Of a stretch of 64,000 bases of DNA, positions 11,215 through 20,242 are shown in pieces. Positions within the stretch are counted from its first letter, which is position 1. Each line of letters starts with the position of its first letter. The DNA is taken from the NCBI GenBank assembly GCA_000349905.1, contig KB722772.1, forward strand, positions 87,801 to 151,800, given 5' to 3'. This DNA comes from Volvariella volvacea V23. Lineage: Eukaryota; Basidiomycota; Agaricomycetes; Agaricales; Pluteaceae. Position numbers and translations under genes: made by a program. Below the pieces are notes generated by a model that saw only the letters and a list, made by a program, of their open reading frames with translations, ran no database searches and was not told where the DNA came from.

Positions 11215-12781
11215 GGTGTAGATATCGTCTGCTTCCTCCTCTCCTTCTTCTGGTTCTGGTTTTATCAATGGTGCAGTGACGATAGGAGTGCCTGAGCCGG
11301 GTTGAGTTGAAACTATGGCAGCCTCACTGTTAGCCACTTCTCTGATATCTAAAACAGTATTCCCGATATCCAGCATGCAAGACTCCGTTGTGATGTGAGC
11401 GACGCTGTATCTGGACCAGAACTACGATTCAGACAGCTCCGTGGCTGCGTTACACCAAATTAGATTTGGGTGGCATATGTGCTCACGAACAACCGACTAT
11501 AACACAAAATCAACAAATGTGAAAACTTATAAACATGAATCTGACCTCGCTCTTCCGTCGGAGGGTTTCGTCGTTGATGATTTGGTCCCACAGTAATGTG
11601 TATGGGCTCTCGAAGTTCTTAGTGGCAAGGTTTGCACCGGACTATGAAGGAATTGGAAAACATTGGAGGGATACAGATAGTACAGCGTAGTGAAATAAGG
11701 GCGAGGGGAAGGAGACGAGGACGCGATCGAAGTAAAGCTGCTTTCGAGGGTTTTCCAAGTGATATCAGACTGGGCCTTGAGCATTAGCTCTACAGATGGT
11801 CCCTCCACTTGTTCAGGTTTGACATAAGTTTCATCCGTCGCAACTGGATACCAAACTCTCCAGCACAGAATCCTGGCCAAGATGGCCATCAACTTGGGGA
11901 GCATAGCTCTAAGAGCTTCCGTCGAGTGTACTGCAAAAATAGGAAGCAATTTGACGAGGAGGGTGAGAGTAGCAGTACAAAGGGTCAATGAATTGTCGAA
12001 GAGTAGTAAGTGTATTAGGCTGGTCATTAGAGGATGTGTAGCCAAAACACTCGAAGAGACTCCGAATCGTGGTCCTGACGTATACAGATTCAGTAGCATA
12101 AGGAATTGAAGGCGCATTTATGGTGTCGCGAAATGGATGTCGATTTTGGACATTAAGTCCTAAGTGCCAATTTCTTGAGCGGTAGTGAAGCTATATTGAT
12201 CCAAGCACATACATTAGGTCGTTCATTACCATACTTAAGCAGAATATCTCCTAGGTTTGTTTTCCAGCGGGATCGTTTCTCCCGCTGCTCCTCATCCAAT
12301 CCAGCCCATTCCAACACATCCTCGCCAGAGCCCTCGTTAAAAGCATCAAGGAGGTATAGGTCAAACAATCACCTTCGAAAGCCTTTTACTCTTTCTCTAT
12401 ATTCGGCGCAGTCCCTCTGAAGGGCAGTGATTACGAGCTCCTTTGCGTGGTTGATTGCCGCATTAGAAATTTAGGCTGTTTCAAGGCAGGTCGCAGGACG
12501 ACGTCAAACCAAGAGATAACGGAGGTAGGAGGCAACACAGGATTAAGGTGGTACAGAATGGCTAGGAATATCTCTGTTTGGATGAGCGATGAGTGGTCTA
12601 TGACATCGTGGTGGATGGTGGCTAGCTGTTCCTTGAATGAAGGGAATGGATCCGGGTGATCTTGAGAGGAGACAAGGACCACGAATTCATCAACCAGGGT
12701 TAATAGGTCGGCTGTTGGCAGGCAGTCCGAAGTACCCTCGAGTACCGCATGGATATGATAAGCAAGCACTGAGCCTGGCAT
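11215..12781 (-). pseudogene. TSC1: Hamartin (TSC1) N-terminal fragment, broken
   Basis: Hamartin partners tuberin to restrain Rheb/TOR signalling. Minus-strand blocks in order: 'LLTLVDEFVVLVSSQDHP', 'EIFLAILYHLNPVLPPTSV', 'RDCAEYRERVKGFRR', 'LFDLYLLDAFNEGSGEDVLE', 'TLTLLVKLLPIFAVHS', 'LYYLYPSNVFQFLHSP', 'LLWDQIINDETLRRKSEV', and an acidic end 'KPEPEEGEEEADDIY'. Lesions: a frameshift near 12470 and an in-frame TGA at 12371-12369. The long C-terminal coiled-coil half expected of hamartin is absent. It lies wholly inside the TIR element, so it looks like a captured copy; the functional gene should be elsewhere. The assignment rests on pattern recognition of the fungal family. Confidence 0.6.
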
Positions 12782-13090
12782 CCAATCGAGGTTCTGCAGT
12801 GACTAAAGTGGATGAGCATTATCATCTCGTCAAGCCGCAAGGGCTCCACGTGTCTGCCATTCACGACCATATGTAACAAATTATAGCAGGGTCAAACAAG
12901 CACGCCCCGCCTGCTCATCGTTGAGGGTGTCGAGCTCAATCTATAGCCCGAAGAGAGACTTAGATAAGGTATGCCAGACCAATCGCCCATGTCGGTGCCC
13001 CTGTGAGACGCAAGTTTCATAGTCGCATCGTGTTATTGCTGGTGGATTGCTCAGGTTCACTGTGGATGTACTAATTCAGTGGTTCCATAG

Positions 13091-13320
13091 ATGTCTGCTC
13101 ATATAGAGGAAGTTCACTCTGACCACTCCGACTACAAGCATGACCACGATCATGACCACGAACACGACCATGATCACTCCCATGAAGATCCCACCTCTGC
13201 GGCTACCTTGGAGAAGGTGCAATCACGTTCCGAGCGGAAAGCGAGGAAGGCCAGCTTGGGCTTGAAAGAGAGTTCCCAATATTACTCGGGTGACACTGAG
13301 GAGACCTAAGGACGTATGCA
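13091..13320 (+). pseudogene. EGD2: NAC-alpha (EGD2) N-terminal fragment, frameshifted
   Basis: The alpha subunit of the nascent-polypeptide-associated complex binds ribosomes and emerging chains. A 72-codon frame starts MSAHIEEVHSDHSD, has an Asp/His-rich run, then 'LEKVQSRSERKARKA' and 'LGLK', the family's pre-NAC-domain block. After a frameshift the sequence continues in another frame as 'PNITRVTLRRPKDV', the beginning of the NAC domain, and stops there. The rest of the NAC domain and the UBA domain are missing. It sits inside the TIR element between the TSC1 and Trm9 fragments, so it is read as a captured piece rather than a small gene. Confidence 0.72.
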
Positions 13321-13514
13321 CATAAGTCGCATTAGGCGTGGAACCATGTGGAGGAGATCTCATCAATGCCAGTAAGTATGTCTACTGCACTATAAGTGAA
13401 CTACTAATTAATATGCGCAAAATTAGTCATGGCGGCAAGCGAGTAGTCTTCTTCTGTCTTGTATTCCCGCTCTGTACTATCATCCATGAATCCAATCATT
13501 TGCGATTCTGATTA

Positions 13515-14008
13515 TCACTGGACATTAGAAAAGATCTCCCAGAGTCTAAGTTCTACATAGTAGTTCGACCTCTCCCAACCATCCTGGACAATTTCAACAC
13601 CTTTGCAGCCTTCCGGTTGTGCATCGGGCTTTTCTACGACCAAACCAAGGTCATGAGCAGCCATTACGACCAGATCAGTTAGCTCTCCTTTAGCAAACAT
13701 GTGGTAATATCGATTGAAGGTTTGCAATTCTAGATTATTCAAAACCCATGGAACGACAACGTCCACGCCTGTCTCAATAGAAGGATCATCGATAGGTATT
13801 TTCCTTTTGGAAAGTGAGTCTTGCTCTATGGCCCATATGTAAATTAGGATGCGCCCATGTCTGGACGAGACTGCATGAAGAAGTCGCTGTTGGTATCTGG
13901 TGAAGCTAGTGATATACTCTAAGTCAGAAGGGATTTCACCTGTACTGCGAGCTTTCTTCGTTCTGGCGTTGCAAGGTGGTGTATCGTTGCAATAGAAATC
14001 GCGTAATC
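13515..14008 (-). pseudogene. TRM9: Trm9-type tRNA methyltransferase C-terminal fragment
   Basis: Trm9 methylates wobble 5-carboxymethyluridine in tRNA. Exon 14008-13940 begins just after an AG acceptor with 'DYAISIATIHHLATPERRK'. A 53-nt intron (13939-13887, GT/AG) leads to 'HGRILIYIWAIEQD', 'VVVPWVL' and 'TFNRYYHMFAKGEL', with a stop at 13515. This matches the last third of the family. The SAM-binding N-terminal half, including motif I, is absent, and sequence upstream of the acceptor does not look like Trm9. The preserved intron means the copy came from DNA, not mRNA. It lies within the TIR element and is most likely non-functional, although its own exons are open. Confidence 0.65.
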
Positions 14009-14401
14009 CTAAATGGCGAATGTTAAATATATAATCAAGTAAACCCAAAATTGAACACCTACGAATGCACCTGCTCGCCAATTTGATCCTAGAACGTCTT
14101 GAATAAAGCTCGAATGGGGCAAGAGCACTGCTCACGGCAGTTATCACGAGATAAGATAAGACACAACCTGACCTGGAGGTCAAGACCCCAACCCCAACCG
14201 TGAACCTAGGGCTGCGACCAATTGGACAAGTCGTAGCCGAACCCCAAGGTCCCAACCTGGTCCTTCCCGATCAGGAGCGAGTAACGACCCGTCGCGACCA
14301 GGTCCGAACTAAGGGTCAGTCGGAACCCAAAATAGAAATTTGCGACAGACCTCGTTTGGACAGCTTTCAAAGGCAGATAATTGAGCCACAGAGTCGAGCA
14401 T

Positions 14402-14724
14402 CTCGACCAAGTAGTTACACACGAAGGAGTGAGCTGGTCGATGCCTGATACACAAGCGATCTGAGGTGCTGGACGCGAGATTGAGCAACCGCCCACAAAT
14501 GGACCCAGCACAGCGGTGCTTGAATACAGCGGGAATTTGCGATGCCCGACCTGATCCAAATGTCCAACACCGCCTGCCGCAAAAAGGTACAAACCTGTTG
14601 TTCACTCAGATTCTGCTTCGGAAATCTTTCAATACTGGAAGCCATTGTATTTAAGACAACTAGATTGGCTATAGATCCAAACGCTCCAAAGGGTTACAAG
14701 TTGGAAGGCAACTAAAAAGGAACT
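14402..14724. other. Upstream flank of the broken class C gene
   Basis: About 320 bp between the class C start codon at 14401 and the tRNA gene. Minus-strand frames run into the class C coding start but show no domain; probably its former promoter. Confidence 0.4.
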
Positions 14725-14808
14725 AGCCCACCGCGAGGGTCGAACTCGCAGCCTTCAGATAAATCCCACCTAAGAGTCTGACGCTCTATCCGATTGAGCT
14801 AGGCGGGC
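14725..14808 (-). tRNA. trnK-CUU: tRNA-Lys(CUU) with a 10-nt intron
   Basis: The minus strand folds as a cloverleaf. Acceptor GCCCGCC (14808-14802) pairs with GGTGGGC near 14732-14726. The A box TAGCTCAATCGG and B box GAGTTCGACCC are present, and the anticodon loop is CTCTTAA with CTT. A 10-nt insertion (14770-14761) falls one base 3' of the anticodon, the standard place for a nuclear tRNA intron. The discriminator base is T, as in other fungal Lys tRNAs. The length without the intron is 74 nt. Confidence 0.93.
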
Positions 14809-15165
14809 GGATGTGCAGGGTCCATTGGTGGGAAATATAAAGTGGAGGGAGCAGGAAGGGTTTTGGTGAGTGTCGTGGTGGACTCTGAGTAAGACGCATC
14901 AAAATTGGTACTAAAAATAGACCTATTCACCATTGTGGAAGCATTTTCAGGCAGTTGGTCTTATTAACCCTTCACCAGAGGTCTTGAAGACCGTTGATCG
15001 AATCCCACCACTGAAGATTGTGTGGACTGTGTAAGCCTTGAAAGCATTTTACAAGCGAAGAAGGAGTACAAAGACATACACATATAAATTCTAGTATAAC
15101 TGGAAAAAAACTGAACACATTTCCCAAAGCAAAAAGCCACGATGCGGCAAGCCGCCGTCGTCCCT
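14809..15165. other. Intergenic between tRNA-Lys and F-box gene A1
   Basis: About 360 bp, AT-rich, probably the 3' UTR and terminator of the F-box gene transcribed toward the tRNA. No additional gene or repeat was recognised. Confidence 0.4.
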
Positions 15166-16716
15166 CTATTTTTCCACAACAACCTTTCCAACTTCTTGTC
15201 TTATTTTATCAACAATTTCAGAGTCCAAATGCTCAATTCGGCTTTGAACAAACGTCAACTTTTCTATCCTCAATCCCTGCTGTCTCCTTCCTCCCAGCCA
15301 ATCGACAAACGAGTTCCAAGTTCCCGTAGCATCGAATCCACTCTCCGTACCGATATCCCATAACACGATCGTTTTCAGCCCTGGGAAAAGAACGCACGTA
15401 TTTCGCGATGTTTGCTTCAAACATGCGTTATTGCATAACGATGGGAGTTGTTCATTGATAGAGAACAGAAACCACTCGAGTAGATGGATATCTTTAATGT
15501 GGAGGATATGTACACTTGTGACTGCATGAAGATAGAAAAGGACGTATCGAGTGTAAATGTCATGCCGTCTCTGCGTGTTGCCTAGACCGACTGTCTGAAT
15601 GCTGATGTTGAGGGATGCCATAAATTGAGGGAGCTGTTCCATGAAGCAATGAAAAGCGCCATGATCGGGGGAGTATTGTCCGTTAGCTAAGAACCTATTG
15701 TCCACCCTGACGACGTTATTCCCTGCTGTGTCCACGATTTTCAACACAATTTCGAATTCATCACTAGTTCCCACAGAGAGCGCGTGAGATCCATCTGTAA
15801 CTCTCTTAAGATTATCCGAACGAATCGTCCTCTCTAAAAGCCGGAAGAAAGGTAGCACATCGCGTTCGCAGATATGTTGGCGGATGACCACATGTTGAAG
15901 CGATGGAAGATTAAGGCGAAAGAACACTGATAAATCGACCTCGTTCAACTGCAGATACGAAAGATCTGGGAGCGTGATCGATTCTACTGCGTCCTCCAAT
16001 CCTCTGCAACTCATGATGAATAGTCTACGAATAGCTAGGCATGCCTTGAGTATGTCCACTCCATGTTTAGGATCCGGGCATTCCAAGACGAGGACAGCAA
16101 GCGCTGGAAGATGGGAGAGATGACGATGCCAGATCGCAACAGGTAGACCCCCACGGTCTCCACTCGCAGTGTCTCCGCCGCTATCGGGTACTCTAGAGTT
16201 GTGTCCACCATTAGTTGGTGTTTCTCCAAGGCCATGAAAAACCGGTTCTGGGTGAATGCGCAGCGAGTGGATCCTGTGCATGTTAGCGGCCAGCCGTTGG
16301 AGCATACGATCGTAATCCACCAAAGATTGGCAAGACCAGGTGTCGATGTAGAGGGGGTAATCCTTCGAACGATCAAGAGAGGTATTAAACCTCTCTACGT
16401 TGGCCATGCAAATGAATGACCACAACGCCGGATAAGCTACTGCAACGTCTCTCCAATAGGAATAGATGTGGGTCAGTTTGATAAGGTCGGGACTGCAACA
16501 CATCGAATTATTATGGGAGAAGGTGAGAAAAGTGGGTTTCCATGAAGCATCAATTGTAGGCTTCAAGATGGAGACGATAAGTTCTGGAGGAAGTCGTGAA
16601 ATAGGTAGAAGTGAATTTCGCCGTCGTAACAAGTCTACAGGAGCAGGCTGCTCCTTGAACTTGGCAATCTGGGTGTCGAACTCCACGATTCGAGTTTGGA
16701 GGTGAGGAGAAAACAT
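15166..16716 (-). CDS. F-box protein A1 (class A)
   Basis: Single-exon, 516 residues. F-box proteins bind Skp1 and present substrates to SCF ubiquitin ligase; the substrate here is unknown. Residues about 1-30 (MFSPHLQTRIVEFDTQIAKF) form a short coil-like lead, followed by the F-box 'LPISRLPPELIVSILKP' and its second half 'LTHIYSYWRDVAVAYPALW'. Leucine-rich-like repeats follow ('LPALAVLVLECPDP', 'LPDLSYLQLNEVDL'), and the end reads 'EIVDKIRQEVGKVVVEK'. It is closely related to A2 (27210-28760) and A3 (47450-48997), including the sequence upstream of the ATG. The start is chosen at MFSPHL because all class A members share it. A Cys cluster 'CNNACLKQTSRNTC' lies near the C terminus. Confidence 0.9.
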   Translation of the reverse strand: MFSPHLQTRIVEFDTQIAKFKEQPAPVDLLRRRNSLLPISRLPPELIVSILKPTIDASWKPTFLTFSHNNSMCCSPDLIKLTHIYSYWRDVAVAYPALWSFICMANVERFNTSLDRSKDYPLYIDTWSCQSLVDYDRMLQRLAANMHRIHSLRIHPEPVFHGLGETPTNGGHNSRVPDSGGDTASGDRGGLPVAIWHRHLSHLPALAVLVLECPDPKHGVDILKACLAIRRLFIMSCRGLEDAVESITLPDLSYLQLNEVDLSVFFRLNLPSLQHVVIRQHICERDVLPFFRLLERTIRSDNLKRVTDGSHALSVGTSDEFEIVLKIVDTAGNNVVRVDNRFLANGQYSPDHGAFHCFMEQLPQFMASLNISIQTVGLGNTQRRHDIYTRYVLFYLHAVTSVHILHIKDIHLLEWFLFSINEQLPSLCNNACLKQTSRNTCVLFPGLKTIVLWDIGTESGFDATGTWNSFVDWLGGRRQQGLRIEKLTFVQSRIEHLDSEIVDKIRQEVGKVVVEK

Positions 16717-16760
16717 TTGGATGAGAGCAATTGAGCTTGGTGCTCGAGATCAAGAAGTGG

Positions 16761-16794
16761 TGCTGCGGGTTGGCGCACCGCCTCCAACACGTGT
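16761..16794 (-). promoter_or_regulatory. F-box family promoter block (copy 1)
   Basis: The minus strand reads ACACGTGTTGG, then a short spacer, then GCGCCAACCCGCAGCA, about 50-80 bp before the A1 start codon. The same arrangement precedes five other F-box genes in the window, so conservation or shared ancestry is seen directly. A regulatory role is inferred; CACGTG is the classical E-box bound by bHLH factors. Confidence 0.5.
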
Positions 16795-17744
16795 GAGAAA
16801 GCGCTTGAATAGTGTTAGCTTCAGCCAATAAGGCAACTAGGCGAAATAGAAATGCTCCAACCTCTTATATCTATAGGCTCGCTGCCCGCACGATCGACTT
16901 TGGAATCACCATCTAATATCACCCAAGGAAAACCTCCCATTCCATAACGGGGATAAGAGACGAAGCATCTCTACTTGTATGGCTGCCACCAGTGATTTTG
17001 CACAGCACAGCTAGTGGCTAGCAGCCAACCACCTATTGCACGAGTCTGCAGATTCGAGTGTGAGGATTTTACCCTACATCGTGGCATTTTCTCTTCCCGT
17101 CCATGGCCTCTGCATTTAAATTGCTTATGTATTCGCATATCTACCATTCAAACCTCGAACTCGCATGTAGATTCCCTCGTGGAATCAACACCAGTGTCTC
17201 TCCATTCCCAGAATTCATTTTGTCATTCAGTCCGAACCGTCACGTCGAGGCCAAGCTTTGCTTCTTGACCACGAGCAGAATTTGGGGCCTTGTCCGTGAC
17301 TGCTGGTACAGTATGCATAATGGAAGAATAACTTGTAGCATGCCCGATCTGCGAACCGTAATTCAAACGCCACAACCGGCGAGATTGAGATTATCTGTTC
17401 CGTATAGAGCTCGAGGACCTCAGGCTGTGGAGCGTACAACTCGCGAAATCCCTATTGAGCGATTTAGGCAAGACATATTGCTACCAAGAAGTTGGGACAT
17501 CTCATTGTGTTTGTCGAGGCAAGGAATCGATTCAAGCTAGTGCACCTCTCGTGCCGCTCCTATTCCTAAGATTGACAGGCTCCACAGACATAAGACACAC
17601 ACAAACATATTAAGGCTACATAGTATTAACAAAATACATATCCCGGTATGCCTGCATTACCACTTAAAGTCCTGTACACCCCCGATCCACGACACAGACA
17701 CAAAATCCAGCCACCCCACGAGGCGCCTCGTGCTCTACCTACCC
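16795..17744. other. Intergenic between F-box genes A1 and B1
   Basis: About 950 bp. It includes the upstream region of A1 and the 3' end of B1. A plus-strand frame of 145 codons (17103-17540) has no recognisable motif and is probably chance. No RNA gene or repeat was seen. Confidence 0.4.
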
Positions 17745-19328
17745 CTACCCCTCCACAACCAGACTCCCAACCGCCCGCTCGATCCTCTCCAACACCTCGC
17801 CCTCCGGCCTCCCAAGCCCCCTCCCAATCGCCATCTTCTCCACTCCCAATCCTGCCCACTTTCTGTCCTCAGCCCAGAGCACAAGTCTCTCCCAATCCGC
17901 ATCTCCCAGACCGCCAGCGCCAGCTCGACCGACACCACCACCACCCACGGAGAGCGTGCTCAGCCCCGGAAACCACGAACCATGCGCCTGGCCCTCACGA
18001 TCGAGAAAACAATCAAGCACACTCGCGTCCGCGACGCGCACGGCTGTGACACCGCGAACAGCCCGGAGCGCACCAAAGAACCCCCGGAGGTCGGGTACCC
18101 CGCTCCCTCCCCACCCACACGCGTCCTCGACGACGCCGACGCCGACCGCGTAGATCCCAATGTCCAGCGACTGCGCAGAGCGGCAGAGCGTGCGGAAGAA
18201 GAACGGGGCGTTGGACGCGACGCCGGCGGTCACTGTGAGCACGGGGGCGCCTTTCTCGTCTTCAAAGGCCATGCGCGCTGCGCGGCCGGGGTGGTATGTC
18301 ACCGCGAGGCGGGAGAGGCGCGCGCGGGCATGGGACTGAGTGGGGTCGTTGTTGGACGGGTAGGCGGAGGCCATTTGCTCGAGTTTGGTGAAGAACCAGG
18401 ATACCTCGTGCGCGTAGCCTTTCCACTCGATGTCGACGTGCTGGATCGAGGGGAGGAGCAGGTGGAAGAACAGAGGCCAGTGGATGGTGTGTAGTTTTAG
18501 ATGAGATAGTTTGGGTAGCTTGGTTGTTGGTTGGAGGGGGGGTATGGGCTTTGCGGCGCACCGGACGGTGAGCCTGCGGACGCTGCGGCAGCGTTCGAGG
18601 ATGTTCAGTTCGTCTTCGTGCCCGAGGTGCGTTAGGAACAGGTCCGTGACTGTCGGAAGCTGTGCGGGGAGAAGGCAGTGCCAGTCGTACGATGCGTGGC
18701 TGGATACTTCCAATACGCGGAGCTTTGGCATCACAATTGGTGATTTCATAGGACGCTCTTGCCAATTAGGCACATTGTGGTTGGAGAACTTGAGAACCTC
18801 GAGTTGAGGAGCGCATTTATCCTGTATTTGTAAACTGCTCCGGTCAAGGGCGCCTGGCCACACGAGCAGGGAGCGAATTCGGGACATATTATCTATTAGG
18901 AATTCTGATACCCCTGCGTGCTGGGTGCAATTGATAGCACCGACGTAGAAAGGATAACCTTTTGAGCGCTCGCGGAACGTTTCGAGTCCTTCTGTGCTCA
19001 TTGGGAAGACAAAGGACCAGAGCGCCGGGCAGTTCAGCGCCACTTCTCTCCAATAAGCGTAAACGTGTGTAAGCTGGATCCACCCCTCGGCTCGGATTGG
19101 CGGATTGGCGGCACAAGGGAGAGCGCTATGGGGCGCCTGCTCCATTTCAACGATGGTATCGTCAATAATAAGCTTGATGATGGTGACAACTAGTTCTGGG
19201 GGAAGCGTCGAAATGGGCAACAATGAATTCCTCCGCCGTCGCAATTGGGTGATCCGAGCCTCCAGCTCGACGATTTCGGCGTCGAGTCCGGCTATTTGGA
19301 CTTGAATCTCGAGCGGAGAGGTGGACAT
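17745..19328 (-). CDS. F-box protein B1 (class B)
   Basis: Single-exon, 527 residues. N-terminal coil-like segment 'EIVELEARITQLRRRRNS', then the F-box 'LLPISTLPPELVVTIIKL' and 'LTHVYAYWREVALNCPALW'. Leucine-rich-like repeats follow ('LPTVTDLFLTHLGHEDEL', 'LPKLSHLKLHTIHW'), ending 'VLERIERAVGSLVVEG'. Predicted SCF adaptor with unknown substrate. Unlike its class B relatives it lacks the CxCxxCC cluster before the last repeat (it has 'SWFPGLSTLSVGG'), and its last 500 bp are markedly GC- and Gly-rich compared with neighbours. A fragment of a very similar C terminus lies at 46105-46320. Confidence 0.9.
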   Translation of the reverse strand: MSTSPLEIQVQIAGLDAEIVELEARITQLRRRRNSLLPISTLPPELVVTIIKLIIDDTIVEMEQAPHSALPCAANPPIRAEGWIQLTHVYAYWREVALNCPALWSFVFPMSTEGLETFRERSKGYPFYVGAINCTQHAGVSEFLIDNMSRIRSLLVWPGALDRSSLQIQDKCAPQLEVLKFSNHNVPNWQERPMKSPIVMPKLRVLEVSSHASYDWHCLLPAQLPTVTDLFLTHLGHEDELNILERCRSVRRLTVRCAAKPIPPLQPTTKLPKLSHLKLHTIHWPLFFHLLLPSIQHVDIEWKGYAHEVSWFFTKLEQMASAYPSNNDPTQSHARARLSRLAVTYHPGRAARMAFEDEKGAPVLTVTAGVASNAPFFFRTLCRSAQSLDIGIYAVGVGVVEDACGWGGSGVPDLRGFFGALRAVRGVTAVRVADASVLDCFLDREGQAHGSWFPGLSTLSVGGGGVGRAGAGGLGDADWERLVLWAEDRKWAGLGVEKMAIGRGLGRPEGEVLERIERAVGSLVVEG

Positions 19329-19372
19329 TTTGGGTGGGCGTGGGTAGGAGCTGGGTGTTGGCGGTGAGGAAT

Positions 19373-19404
19373 AGTGCTGTGGATTGGCGCCTGTCGCAAC
19401 ACGT
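19373..19404 (-). promoter_or_regulatory. F-box family promoter block (copy 2)
   Basis: ACGTGTTGCGACAG then GCGCCAATCCACAGCA on the minus strand, 45-76 bp before the B1 start codon. Same order and spacing as the blocks before A1, A2, A3, B2 and B3. Confidence 0.55.
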
Positions 19405-20242
19405 GCTGGAAAGGGGCAATAGAGGGGTCGTATTACGTGCAGCGCTCAAGTAGCCGCTGGGGAACGTCGAAGTGACATAGCAGCCGGTGTCCTTGCTGTT
19501 AGGTTATCAATTACGAGAACCCCATAAGCTGACGGTTGTGAGTGGCTATAGTGCTGTGCGTGCGGACAAGAAGATGGTTAGACTTGACTTCACAGCCAAG
19601 AGGGCAGCTCTGTACAAAGCAGATGGGGGTGAGCGGATATATCTCAGACAAGCTGTCGTCAGTGAAGTTTAAGCGATGCGAACAACTCGCCAATTGGAAT
19701 CTTGGCATACCTCACTCTAGCAAATAGACTTTGCCCCTTACTTTAGCCGTTGGCTATCCCTGCGTCATGGGTAAGGATTTGGGTACCCTCGAGGTTGTTT
19801 ACAATTGGTATGAGGCGGAATGAACCGGAAGTTGATGACCTTGGAAGTGTGATTGTTGGGACTGGATCTCTTCCGGTCCAGTCGAGGCGGAGGAACGCGG
19901 TCGGAAGGCGTCGCTGCAGCTGTTCCGTCCCACTTCCTGCTGACGAGCTCGAGACGATGAGCTCGCGGTCGCCAGAGACGATGCTGGGGAGGCTGTGAGG
20001 CCGTTAGCGGCTTGGCGCGCGGACCCTCGACGACGATCGTCTGAGCGATTGCCCGCGTTCTCGACGATGGAACTGCGTTGTTCCGTCTAGAGCCGCTCCA
20101 GGCAGTTAGAAACCGAAGGCATGTGATTTGCCCGAGAACCCAAAATTAAAATAAATACAAATATTATCGCTATGCGGACCTGGCTTCCCCTCTCCGCACT
20201 TCCCCTCCGCCTGCACTCCCTCCCACCACCACCACGCTCTCA
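19405..20242. other. Intergenic between B1 and PDK, with one repeat copy
   Basis: About 840 bp separating the divergently transcribed B1 and PDK genes. It contains one copy of an inverted dispersed repeat (19540-19700, listed separately). The GC-rich 19800-20170 part precedes PDK and likely holds its promoter. Confidence 0.4.
19540..19700 (+). repeat. Dispersed repeat, copy 1 of an inverted pair
   Basis: About 160 bp align by eye, in opposite orientation, with 23025-23190. Shared anchors include GCGGACaAGAAGgt, CACAGcCAAGAGG, GATGGGGGtG, GCGATGCGgACAAC and CCAATyGnAATCT. In one frame both copies give similar peptides ('LLVRTHS' against 'LLVRRNR'). Divergence is considerable, so the pair is old. 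The element class is unknown. Confidence 0.5.

Larger units (their letters stand above)
10742..14347. mobile_element. TIR-bounded element carrying host gene fragments
   Basis: Both ends begin TGTCGCAAATT followed by CTA, GGGTT and GAC at matching spacing: left repeat 10742-10777, right repeat 14313-14347 inverted, about 27 of 36 positions matching with small gaps. Both subterminal regions are rich in GGTCG/CGACC motifs, as often seen where transposases bind (hAT-like elements, for example). No transposase is present. Inside are a tRNA-derived piece (11081-11170), a TSC1 fragment (11215-12781), a NAC-alpha fragment (13091-13320) and a Trm9 fragment (13515-14008). The element interrupts the class C gene exactly where the paralogue reads continuously. 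A clean target-site duplication is not visible; the superfamily is an open question. Confidence 0.65.
8507..14401 (-). pseudogene. Class C F-box-like gene split by two insertions
   Basis: Collinear pieces match the intact class C gene at 44376-46037. 14401-14348 encodes the start (AFESCPNEV against SFESCPNEI). 10741-10380 encodes 'LSSIHEL', 'SWLSTDEYDGPTN' and 'SPKEAVLHYG'. 10140-9955 encodes 'SERGLSLTTTLRSIFRS' and 'GLGELPLEDLSI'. About 9190-8507 encodes 'DLNPLW', 'LLMEYLASYQGLEGLEIHI' and the C-terminal 'TRETFSRVLDYMS'. Spacing between blocks matches the intact paralogue except for about 3.6 kb at 10742-14347 and about 0.7 kb near 9200-9930. At least one in-frame stop and several frameshifts also occur, so it is dead. 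The gene would have encoded an F-box-like/LRR protein of about 550 residues. Confidence 0.8.

Noticed and set aside
13091..13309. Small His/Asp-rich protein that might be a metal-binding gene
   Set aside because: The block after the His run is the NAC-alpha signature and continues in another frame into the NAC domain, so it is a frameshifted fragment.
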